From NCBI GenBank assembly GCA_034435015.1, contig DAOTYH010000056.1, forward strand, positions 1 through 5,040: DNA of 5,040 bases, in the 5' to 3' direction. The position numbers and the translations under genes are program-made. The notes under the pieces are model-generated. The model was not told the DNA's origin, searched no databases, and saw only the letters and a list, made by a program, of their open reading frames with translations. Position 1 is the stretch's first letter. The number at the start of each line of letters is the position of its first letter. The DNA comes from DAOTYH01 sp034435015. GTDB taxonomy: Bacteria > Chloroflexota > Anaerolineae > Aggregatilineales > UBA3940. Shown here in pieces: positions 1-5,040 of the stretch.

Positions 1-105
1 CGCCGTGCCGATGACTATCCCGCCTATTATCACCACCAGCGCCCTCACTTGGCGCTGGGCATGCGTACCCCTGCTCAGGCCTTCGCGGAGTCGCATTTGA
101 TATGA
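1..105 (+). CDS. Transposase, integrase-core C-terminal end (partial, 5' end outside window)
   Basis: Frame 1 is open from the window edge and ends in TGA at 103-105, giving 34 residues. It contains YYHHQRPHLALG followed by MRTPAQAF. This matches the signature at the C-terminal end of the DDE integrase-core domain of IS3/IS481-type transposases, where a Y-N/H-x-Q-R-P-H-x-A-L-G block is followed by a T-P-A motif. The enzyme family cuts and joins insertion-sequence ends. The catalytic Asp and Glu residues would lie upstream, outside the window, so I cannot say whether the element is intact. The exact IS family cannot be settled from this tail. It points toward ffh on the same strand, and the ffh promoter begins 15 bases after its stop, so the right end of the element must lie within or near that promoter region. 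The family call is fairly secure; the state of the gene is unknown. Confidence 0.75.
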   Translation, partial: RRADDYPAYYHHQRPHLALGMRTPAQAFAESHLI

Positions 106-119
106 CACATTGCGGCTTC

Positions 120-148
120 TTGACTAAAGGCAGGGCTTCATCTACAAT
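120..148 (+). promoter_or_regulatory. Sigma70-type promoter for ffh
   Basis: TTGACT at 120-125 (5 of 6 matches to the -35 consensus) and TACAAT at 143-148 (5 of 6 to the -10) are separated by exactly 17 bases. Transcription would start near 155, leaving a leader of about 36 bases before ATG 191. It is the best promoter match in the window and probably drives the ffh-rpsP-khpA-rimM-greA series. It lies just past the transposase stop codon. Confidence 0.7.
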
Positions 149-190
149 ACGGCAATTGTGACAAAAGCGATGAAATAGGAAGCTAGCCGC

Positions 191-1528
191 ATGCCCATGT
201 TTGAGAGCCTGAGGGACAGGCTTCAAAACATCTTCAAAGACCTGCGCAAACATGGCAAGCTCAGCGAGGCTGATGTAGACGCGGCCATGCGTGAGATCAG
301 GTTAGCATTGCTGGAAGCGGATGTTCATTATGGCGTAGTCAAGTCATTTGTGGCGCGAGTACGCGAACGGGCTGTGGGGGCTGAAGTTGCACGCAGTCTG
401 ACACCGGGCCAGCAGGTAGTTAAGATCGTTCACGAGGAACTGATCCGGACGCTTGGCAAGCCCAGCCAGCTCAACCTGAGCGGCAATACTCCGCATGTGA
501 TCATGCTGGTTGGTTTGCAAGGTTCAGGCAAGACAACAACAGCCGCCAAACTGGCACTCTATCTGCGCCGTCAGGGCCAGCGTCCCTTGATGGTGGCGGC
601 TGACACCCACCGGCCTGCCGCTGTGGAGCAACTTGTCACACTGGGTAGACAACTCAGCATTGAGGTATATAGTGAGGGGGCAACCTCAAGGCCGCCTGAC
701 ATTGCCTATAACGGCGTGCAGGCCGCAATCCGTGCCAATGCAAGCGTGGTGATCATAGACACAGCCGGACGATTGCAAATAGATGATGAGATGATGGCTG
801 AAGTTGCCGCCATCCAGCAACGCGTCCGACCCAAAGAGGTCCTGTTGGTAGCCGACTCGATGACCGGGCAGGAAGCAGTCAATATTGCCCAAGGCTTCCA
901 TAAGCAACTTGCCCTCACAGGCCTCATCCTGACCAAGATTGACGGAGATGCACGTGGTGGTGCGGCTATCTCAATGCGCGAAGTGACCGGCGTGCCGATC
1001 AAGTTTCTGGGCACAAGCGAGAAGCTTGACGGGCTGGAGGTATTTCACCCTGATCGGCTGGCAGGGCGCATTCTCGGTATGGGTGATGTGCTGTCGCTGA
1101 TAGAGAAGGCTGAGGCGCTGGAAATTGAGGAAGAAGAAGCTCTGGAGCTACAGGGCAAGCTCCGCACTGCCTCATTGACGCTGGAGGACTTCCGCAGGCA
1201 ACTTCAGCAGGCCAAACGTTTAGGGCCTCTGTCTCAGTTACTGGAAATGGTGCCCGGCATGAGCCAGTATGCTTCCCAAATTTCGCAGGAAGACATAGAT
1301 AGGCAACTTAAGCAGGTCGAGGCTATAATCAACTCGATGACACCAGCCGAGCGGCGGGACCCCCGTATACTGAATGCCAGCCGTCGGCGGCGGATCGCAC
1401 TGGGCAGTGGTACCGACGTACAGGACGTTAACAACTTGATGCGGCAGTTCCAGCAAATGCAACACATGATGAAGCAATTATCCAAGCAGAAGGCACCTGC
1501 TAACCTGAAGGGACTATTCCGTCAGTAA
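191..1528 (+). CDS. ffh: Signal recognition particle protein Ffh (SRP54 GTPase)
   Basis: Ffh binds SRP RNA and signal sequences emerging from the ribosome, then docks on FtsY at the membrane in a GTP-dependent cycle. At 445 residues it has normal family length. The N domain is about residues 1-95. The G domain shows the P-loop GLQGSGKT (108-115), DTHRPAA (138-144), DTAGR (190-194), SMTGQEAVN (223-231), TKID (248-251) and DGDARGGAA (251-259). DTxRPAA rather than the DTFRAAA typical of FtsY, plus a full M domain, identifies it as Ffh. The Met-rich M domain (about 325-435) carries the SRP-RNA-binding block RRRRIALGSGT and a helix rich in Q and M. An AGGA (177-180) favours ATG 191. The second ATG at 197 would begin MFESLRDRLQ, the more usual family N-terminus, so the true start may be two codons later. 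All key residues are present. Confidence 0.97.
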   Translation: MPMFESLRDRLQNIFKDLRKHGKLSEADVDAAMREIRLALLEADVHYGVVKSFVARVRERAVGAEVARSLTPGQQVVKIVHEELIRTLGKPSQLNLSGNTPHVIMLVGLQGSGKTTTAAKLALYLRRQGQRPLMVAADTHRPAAVEQLVTLGRQLSIEVYSEGATSRPPDIAYNGVQAAIRANASVVIIDTAGRLQIDDEMMAEVAAIQQRVRPKEVLLVADSMTGQEAVNIAQGFHKQLALTGLILTKIDGDARGGAAISMREVTGVPIKFLGTSEKLDGLEVFHPDRLAGRILGMGDVLSLIEKAEALEIEEEEALELQGKLRTASLTLEDFRRQLQQAKRLGPLSQLLEMVPGMSQYASQISQEDIDRQLKQVEAIINSMTPAERRDPRILNASRRRRIALGSGTDVQDVNNLMRQFQQMQHMMKQLSKQKAPANLKGLFRQ

Positions 1529-1556
1529 CGGCTTGACAGCCGCCAACTTCTACAAT
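1529..1556 (+). promoter_or_regulatory. Possible internal promoter before rpsP (poorly spaced)
   Basis: TACAAT at 1551-1556 lies in the nine-base string CTACAATAC (1550-1558), identical to the -10 context of the ffh promoter. A perfect TTGACA lies at 1533-1538, but only 12 bases upstream, which is too close for a standard sigma70 promoter. The TTGACA sits inside a small inverted repeat (CGGCT 1529-1533, loop TGAC, AGCCG 1538-1542). There is no T-tract after this hairpin, so it does not look like a terminator. It may be a weak internal promoter or chance. Confidence 0.3.
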
Positions 1557-1581
1557 ACAGATAAGGAGCAATTAGAAGAGC

Positions 1582-1989
1582 ATGGTTCGTATCAGACTGC
1601 GCCGCGTAGGGGCCAAGAAACAACCCAGCTACCGTATTGTGGTAGCGGAAAGCTCCAGCCCGCGCGAGGGGCGCTTTATCGAGAAAATAGGCTTTTATAA
1701 TCCACGCACCGAGCCAGCAACAATTGAGCTGGATGAGGAACGCGCCCTATACTGGCTTAGCCAAGGCGCACAACCGACGGACGCTGTCCGCCGTATTATG
1801 GAGAAGCTGGGGACCCTGGGACGTTATGAACGGCTACGTGCAGGGGAACCTCTGGAAACCCTTCTGGCCGAAGCTAAAGCATCATCACCTGCTCCTGTGG
1901 ATCCGCGCACACGGCGTGATGATAGGCCGCCGCGGCCCAAGAAGGCTAAGGCAGACACAGCGGTCAACGCTGAGGCAGGTGCAAGCTAA
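1582..1989 (+). CDS. rpsP: 30S ribosomal protein S16 with extended C-terminal tail
   Basis: S16 binds 16S rRNA and helps fold the 30S body. The start is canonical for the family: MVRIRLRRVGAKKQPSYRIV (residues 1-20). It is followed by the SPREGRFIEKIGFYNP block (26-41) and QPTDAVRRIMEKLG (64-77). The compact fold should end near residue 85-95. The product has 135 residues, whereas most S16 proteins have about 80-90. The extra tail (about 96-135) is rich in Ala, Pro, Lys, Arg and Asp and is probably disordered. AAGGAG at 1563-1568 is 13 bases from ATG 1582, slightly long, and AGAAGAG (1574-1580) lies nearer. The gene begins 53 bases after ffh and is probably co-transcribed with it. Confidence 0.96.
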   Translation: MVRIRLRRVGAKKQPSYRIVVAESSSPREGRFIEKIGFYNPRTEPATIELDEERALYWLSQGAQPTDAVRRIMEKLGTLGRYERLRAGEPLETLLAEAKASSPAPVDPRTRRDDRPPRPKKAKADTAVNAEAGAS

Positions 1990-2132
1990 GCACTGGCGCT
2001 TGGCTTGACGTTTGCCTTCAGGAGAGGGGGTGTCCTGTTCTAAGGCTGATTTCTTCCAGTGGGGAAACGTGCCGCCCGTTCAATGCTCACCATCATCCGC
2101 ATGAAGGTACCTGTCACCACGAGGAGGCACCG
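1990..2132 (+). other. Long rpsP-khpA intergenic leader, possible 17-codon ORF
   Basis: This 143-base gap is the largest inside the gene series; the other gaps are 9 to 53 bases. It contains a TTGACG (2005-2010) with no partner -10 at normal distance and a weak dyad, CAGGA (2019-2023) with TCCTG (2033-2037). A short reading frame starts at ATG 2083, runs 17 codons and ends in TGA at 2134-2136. That stop overlaps the khpA ATG in an ATGA arrangement typical of translational coupling. No convincing ribosome binding site precedes ATG 2083, so the small ORF may be accidental. I see no recognisable riboswitch. Confidence 0.3.
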
Positions 2133-2360
2133 ATGAAGGAATTGATCGAGTACATCGCAAAGTCATTGGTGGATGACCCGTCACAAGTACAAGTGACGGA
2201 GATACAGGGAGCTACCTCTGTGATTCTTGAACTGCGGGTAGCACCAGAGGACATGGGACGCGTTATTGGACGCAACGGGCGGGTTGCCAATGCTATGCGC
2301 ACGCTTCTCCGGGTTATTGCAGCCAAACAGGGAAAACGTGTGACCCTTGAGATCGTCTGA
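2133..2360 (+). CDS. khpA: KhpA, small KH-domain RNA-binding protein
   Basis: The product is a 75-residue single-KH-domain protein of the KhpA (YlqC) family. Members bind RNA, and in Firmicutes they pair with KhpB and influence cell envelope and division genes by a post-transcriptional route. The RNA-contacting GxxG loop is GRNG at residues 46-49, within MGRVIGRNGRVANAMRTLL, the classic KH helix-loop-helix. The N-terminal helix MKELIEYIAKSLVD and the strand segment VQVTEIQGATSVILELRV complete a minimal domain. GAGGAGG (2121-2127), five bases from ATG 2133, is the strongest ribosome binding site in the window and fixes the start. Position between rpsP and rimM is common for this gene in Gram-positive bacteria and relatives, which supports the identity. 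The RNA targets in this organism are unknown. Confidence 0.93.
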   Translation: MKELIEYIAKSLVDDPSQVQVTEIQGATSVILELRVAPEDMGRVIGRNGRVANAMRTLLRVIAAKQGKRVTLEIV

Positions 2361-2369
2361 TTAAGTAGT

Positions 2370-2948
2370 ATGACACAACCTCGCCAACGGTTCTCCAGAT
2401 ACCCTGACGACCGTGCAGGCTCAGGGGGCCGCCGACCGGAGCCTTCTGAGCCTGAATTCTTGATTGTGGGACGGATCGTGCGCCCTCACGGCATACGCGG
2501 TGAGGTCGCCATGAAGTTGATCACTGATTACCCAGATCGGTTGCTGGACATCAAGACTCTGTACCTCGGCCCTCAACACCAACCCTATCAGATTAAACGC
2601 ATACGCCGTCACAGCGAAGGGATGCTGATCCAGTTTGCAGGGATCAGCGATCGCAACCAAGCTGAACACTTCCGCGAGATGCTGGCTTACATTCACATAG
2701 ACGATGCAGTACCCCTTGAGGAGGGAGAATACTACCTCTACCAGCTTGAGGGGATCAGCATCGTGACAGATACAGGAAAAGCACTCGGACATCTAACGGG
2801 GTTGATCGAGACTGGAGCAAATGACGTCTATATTGTCACCACGCCGGAGGGAGGCGAGATTCTGTTGCCTGCTATTCCAGATGTGATAAAAGAAGTGAAT
2901 ATCTCAGAAAGAGTCATGATTGTTCACCTTCTTGAGGGGTTGATTTAA
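2370..2948 (+). CDS. rimM: Ribosome maturation factor RimM
   Basis: RimM binds S19 and helps mature the head of the 30S subunit. The N-terminal RimM barrel begins at IVGRIVRPHGIRGEV (residues 32-46), the family hallmark, and runs to about 115. A PRC-barrel domain follows from EYYLYQLEG (121-129) through TGANDVYIV and EILLPAIPDVI to the C-terminus. Length is 192 residues against a usual 165-180; the excess is an N-terminal stretch of about 28 polar residues rich in Arg, Pro, Ser and Gly. ATG 2370 lies nine bases after the khpA stop and has no clear ribosome binding site, so translation may be coupled to khpA. An alternative TTG start at 2460 would remove the extension but also lacks a good Shine-Dalgarno. 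The function is secure; the start is uncertain. Confidence 0.93.
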   Translation: MTQPRQRFSRYPDDRAGSGGRRPEPSEPEFLIVGRIVRPHGIRGEVAMKLITDYPDRLLDIKTLYLGPQHQPYQIKRIRRHSEGMLIQFAGISDRNQAEHFREMLAYIHIDDAVPLEEGEYYLYQLEGISIVTDTGKALGHLTGLIETGANDVYIVTTPEGGEILLPAIPDVIKEVNISERVMIVHLLEGLI

Positions 2949-2972
2949 CTGCAAAAGGGGTACAGCAAGGCG

Positions 2973-3449
2973 ATGGTTGAGCAAAGTAGCTATCCAATGA
3001 CACAGGCTAAGCTGGATGAGCTAAAAGCCGAACTCAGGCATAAGGTTGAGGTAGAGCGTCCGGCTCTGGCCGCACGTCTGAAAGCGGCTATTGAACTAGG
3101 AGACCTGTCAGAGAACGCAGACTACCACACTGCCAAAGAGGAGCAAGGCTTTCTGGAGGGGCGTATCCAGCAGTTAGAAAACATGATTCGGAACGCCGTC
3201 ATCATTGAGGAACAAGACACCCGTGATGGGACCGTCCAGATAGGCAGTCGAGTTACTGTGATAGAGGAAGGTAACACGAACCCGGAAGAGTTTGTCATTG
3301 TGGGCAAGGTCGAAGCAAACCCCCGTGAAGGCAAGATCTCAAACGAGTCGCCGCTAGGACAGGCACTTTTAGATCACAAGGTAGGTGACAGGATCGTCGT
3401 CCGGGCGCCGGGCGGTGAGCTGGTGTTCAAAATCATAGCCATCAATTGA
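2973..3449 (+). CDS. greA: Transcription elongation factor GreA
   Basis: GreA enters the secondary channel of RNA polymerase and stimulates cleavage of backtracked RNA, rescuing stalled complexes. At 158 residues it matches the family length. The N-terminal coiled coil (about 8-80) carries the acidic tip GDLSENADYHTAKEEQGF, with D44 and E47 at the positions equivalent to the catalytic-loop Asp and Glu of E. coli GreA, then the EGRIQQLE helix. The C-terminal FKBP-like domain shows ISNESPLGQALLDHKVGDRI, another family signature. It starts 24 bases after rimM. AAAAGGGG (2953-2960) and AAGG (2967-2970) precede ATG 2973 at slightly long and very short spacing. An internal ATG at 2997 would remove eight residues. 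The gene ends 16 bases before a strong terminator and is probably the last of its operon. Confidence 0.97.
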   Translation: MVEQSSYPMTQAKLDELKAELRHKVEVERPALAARLKAAIELGDLSENADYHTAKEEQGFLEGRIQQLENMIRNAVIIEEQDTRDGTVQIGSRVTVIEEGNTNPEEFVIVGKVEANPREGKISNESPLGQALLDHKVGDRIVVRAPGGELVFKIIAIN

Positions 3450-3465
3450 CAAAGAAATAAAACGG

Positions 3466-3507
3466 AGACCCTGCCCCTCAGTGCATTGAGAGGCAGGGTC
3501 TTTTGTT
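3466..3507. terminator. Rho-independent terminator, probably bidirectional
   Basis: The arm 3467-3480 (GACCCTGCCCCTCA) pairs with 3487-3500 (TGAGAGGCAGGGTC) over 14 positions with one mismatch. The loop is GTGCAT and A3466 can also pair with T3501. On the plus strand the stem is followed directly by TTTTGTTT, which ends greA transcription. Read on the minus strand, the same stem is followed a few bases later by GTTTTATTTCTTT, so it can also end the convergent gene whose stop codon is at 3530-3532. Confidence 0.88.
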
Positions 3508-3529
3508 TCCTTTGCCAAAATGAACTTAG

Positions 3530-4795
3530 CTAGGGGCGCGGCCCGCCGCCAAATGGCGGCATACCGGTAGGCGGTGTACCAGGGCCGGCAGGCCCTCCGC
3601 CCATAGGGGCCTGAGGCAGGCCAGCCGCACGAGAGACAGGCTGTCCCTCCCGCTTCCACGCCGCCAATTCAATGGTGAGCCGGCTAAAGAAGCTGTTCGG
3701 CGGGAGAGGGCCGCTCCCATAAGATAGGTCAACAATGCGAGCCTGTACGCGGAGCGACGCTGTCTCCAGCATGATCCTGTCCCCTGGCTTCGCTAGAACG
3801 GCCTCGCCTTTGGGAGCAAGTTTGGCCCGGATAGCATCGTCATTAAAGGCATGATCGCTCATCAGCACTTTGGTCACCGTGCGGATGTCGTTCTTATCAA
3901 ACAGCCATACTTCAAAGGCAGTCACGTTTTTGGTATCACCTGAGCCGATTGTCTCTGAGATACCCACGCCCGTCTCTCCGAGGAATTCGCCGGAAGGTGT
4001 CTCTATGCTGAATGAGTCGTCATACAGGTCGTCGCCATGCAGGTAGGTTGTCATGAACTGGACAATAGGCGGTTCAGCACCTACTTTAGTGAAGTCGGTC
4101 TTCTCCACAGTGGCCGAAATCTTAGCCCCCTCAGCGGCCGCACTCCTGACTGTATCTTGTTCAGAGGGCTTCTTACCAAAGATGGCCGGCAGGGTGGCTC
4201 TGCCCCGCTCTGCTGTGCCTGCCGATGGCGGCGCTGTTGAGGCTGAAACGGGAGCAGGTGCTGGAGCCGCTGGTCTAGCGGGGGTCGCGGGAGTTTCGCT
4301 GGCACGGATCACCACAAATACACCGTATAAGACTATGCCAACCCCCATCAAGATCAGCAACACAGGTGCAAGTAACCGCCCCACCGTAAGAAGCGGATTG
4401 TTGACAGGACGAAGGTTGCACACCGGCGCATTGGGGTTCTGTTGCACCGCGCCATCTGTTACCAGCGTCCGTAGCTGGGCAAGATTGGCACTCTCAACCG
4501 GGTTGGCTCCATAAAGTATGGAAGCCTGCTCAAAAGCGGCCTCCAAACCACCATCCTGCTGGCACAGGAACGAGAGGCGCTCAATAGCCATGGCCTCGTT
4601 GGCATCCTTTGCATAGGCATCAGCCACAGCCTGCACATACAGAGCCTGATAGCCGACTCCAAGTTGCCAGGGGCCGGTATCAACGATCTGTACAGAGGAG
4701 GCTCCCCACAGACTGCCGAGTAGTGCCGCCACAACGAGGACAACTAACAGGGCCACCACAGGACCAATTCTTCCAAGTTGTATCTTTCCGGCCAT
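3530..4795 (-). CDS. Uncharacterised two-membrane-segment protein with Gly/Pro-rich tail
   Basis: I do not recognise a named family. The 421-residue product has a first membrane helix at about residues 11-32 and a second at about 138-163. Basic residues K4/R9 and R164/R174 flank them, suggesting both ends are cytoplasmic and residues 33-137 are outside. The outer part is mostly helical, with a TPR-like stretch AVADAYAKDANEAMAIERL, and holds the only two cysteines, C78 and C126. A Pro/Ala linker (168-203) leads to a soluble region (about 230-382), probably beta-rich, with the strongly patterned segments HGDDLYDDSFSIETPSGEF and TAFEVWLFDKNDIRTVTKV. The tail (394-421) is Gly/Pro-rich. AAGGAAGAG (4806-4814 on the plus strand) precedes the ATG at suitable distance. 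Clean codon structure along the whole length and a shared terminator support a real gene. It may be a membrane-anchored scaffold or sensor-like protein, but no function can be assigned. Confidence 0.88.
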   Translation of the reverse strand: MAGKIQLGRIGPVVALLVVLVVAALLGSLWGASSVQIVDTGPWQLGVGYQALYVQAVADAYAKDANEAMAIERLSFLCQQDGGLEAAFEQASILYGANPVESANLAQLRTLVTDGAVQQNPNAPVCNLRPVNNPLLTVGRLLAPVLLILMGVGIVLYGVFVVIRASETPATPARPAAPAPAPVSASTAPPSAGTAERGRATLPAIFGKKPSEQDTVRSAAAEGAKISATVEKTDFTKVGAEPPIVQFMTTYLHGDDLYDDSFSIETPSGEFLGETGVGISETIGSGDTKNVTAFEVWLFDKNDIRTVTKVLMSDHAFNDDAIRAKLAPKGEAVLAKPGDRIMLETASLRVQARIVDLSYGSGPLPPNSFFSRLTIELAAWKREGQPVSRAAGLPQAPMGGGPAGPGTPPTGMPPFGGGPRP

Positions 4796-4850
4796 GACGA
4801 TATGTCTCTTCCTTAACGGTGAGATTAAACTTCTCAGAGCGCTACCCGCT

Positions 4851-4878
4851 ATTTTACTCTAACAGCCAAACCGCACAA
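4851..4878 (-). promoter_or_regulatory. Weak promoter candidate for the minus-strand membrane protein gene
   Basis: Read on the minus strand, TAAAAT (plus positions 4851-4856) is a good -10 with 5 of 6 matches. TTGTGC (4873-4878), 16 bases upstream, is a poor -35 match with 3 of 6. Initiation near 4844 would leave a leader of about 50 bases containing the AAGGAAGAG ribosome binding site. Confidence 0.35.
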
Positions 4879-4911
4879 GTTGATCCCAAGTGAGTAAACA
4901 GGAACGCAGGA

Positions 4912-4940
4912 TTGTTATTGCCAAACCATATGGATAGAAT
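4912..4940 (+). promoter_or_regulatory. Promoter candidate for the right-edge gene
   Basis: TTGTTA at 4912-4917 (4 of 6 to -35) and TAGAAT at 4935-4940 (5 of 6 to -10) are separated by 17 bases. Expected initiation at about 4946-4949 falls on or just before ATG 4949, which would give a leaderless or nearly leaderless message. Confidence 0.4.
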
Positions 4941-4948
4941 CAACGCCC

Positions 4949-5040
4949 ATGTACACCATTGATCCCTTCGACTACACCCAACCTCGCAGATCATTTGATC
5001 CCGACCAAACACAACCTAGGCCGCATCAGTACTACTACCC
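4949..5040 (+). CDS. Start of an unknown protein (partial, 3' end outside window)
   Basis: From ATG 4949 the frame stays open to the window edge, giving 30 complete codons. The N-terminus is polar and low in complexity: Asp, Pro, Gln, Arg and Tyr dominate, TQPR occurs twice, and a DPF/FDP theme recurs, ending in a run of three Tyr. It is probably a disordered N-terminal region, so no family can be named. All three minus-strand frames from the right edge meet a stop within about 48 bases, which argues against a gene on the other strand here. The Shine-Dalgarno is weak (GGATAG 4932-4937), and a promoter-like pair ends nine bases before the ATG. The next plus-strand frame (4950) is also open to the edge but has no ATG. 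Calling this a gene is plausible but depends on sequence beyond the window. Confidence 0.45.
   Translation, partial: MYTIDPFDYTQPRRSFDPDQTQPRPHQYYY

Noticed and set aside
106..160. Imperfect inverted repeat CACATTGCGG (106-115) with CGGCAATTGTG (150-160) around the ffh promoter
   Set aside because: It needs one bulge and one mismatch with a 34-base loop. It could be an operator or IS-end remnant but is within chance expectation.
1234..1485. Minus-strand frames antisense to the Ffh M domain
   Set aside because: They mirror the Met/Gln-rich M-domain codons and have no supporting start signal or motif.
1724..2008. 94-codon open frame overlapping rpsP in another plus frame
   Set aside because: It overlaps most of the clear S16 gene, resembles no family and has a Trp/Arg-rich composition typical of an out-of-frame reading.
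2019..2037. Dyad CAGGA/TCCTG as a terminator after rpsP
   Set aside because: The stem is only five pairs with a nine-base loop and no T-tract follows.
3369..3659. 96-codon minus-strand frame spanning the greA 3' end, the terminator and the tail of the membrane-protein gene
   Set aside because: It crosses a strong terminator and overlaps two well-supported genes, so it is almost certainly an accidental frame.
4053..4514. 153-codon open frame on the plus strand inside the membrane-protein gene
   Set aside because: It lies fully antisense to the 421-residue gene, is rich in Ala/Gly/Ser as expected from the opposite strand of a GC-rich coding region, and shows no motif.
4880..5002. Three copies of TTGATCCC at 4880, 4959 and 4995
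   Set aside because: Spacing is irregular (79 and 36 bases) and two copies are explained by Ile-Asp-Pro and Phe-Asp-Pro codons of the right-edge ORF.

Overview
The window looks like a bacterial chromosomal segment of moderate GC content. Its core is a housekeeping block on the plus strand for protein targeting, ribosome assembly and transcription fidelity. The order is ffh, rpsP, khpA, rimM, greA. The S16 protein with a long charged tail, the ffh-rpsP-khpA-rimM order and the convergent two-membrane-segment protein fit best with Chloroflexota (Anaerolineae-like). That placement is inference from gene content and style; nothing in the window proves it.

Layout. Positions 1-105 hold the last 34 codons of an integrase-core transposase that enters from the left. 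A good sigma70-type promoter (TTGACT, 17 bases, TACAAT) starts 15 bases after its stop and drives ffh (191-1528). Next come rpsP (1582-1989), a 143-base gap, khpA (2133-2360), rimM (2370-2948) and greA (2973-3449). All five read rightward with short or moderate gaps and no visible strong terminator until after greA, so they probably form one transcription unit with possible internal initiation before rpsP. A strong hairpin with T-tracts on both sides (3466-3507) closes greA and probably also the convergent minus-strand gene at 3530-4795. That gene encodes an unrecognised 421-residue protein with two membrane segments, a Pro/Ala-rich linker, a soluble C-terminal region and a Gly/Pro-rich tail. 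Right of its start lies a 153-base divergent intergenic region, then the likely beginning of another plus-strand gene (4949 to the window end). A promoter candidate sits so close to that start that its mRNA could be leaderless.

How the genes work together. Ffh is the SRP GTPase that targets membrane proteins as they are translated. S16 and RimM act in 30S assembly, and KhpA is a small KH-domain RNA binder. GreA rescues backtracked RNA polymerase. The set is a growth-linked translation and transcription module. The trmD and rplS genes that follow rimM in many bacteria are absent here.

I found no CRISPR array, tRNA, rRNA or convincing new defence or mobile system. The least explained items are the two-membrane-segment protein, the possible leaderless gene at the right edge and the transposase end next to the ffh promoter.
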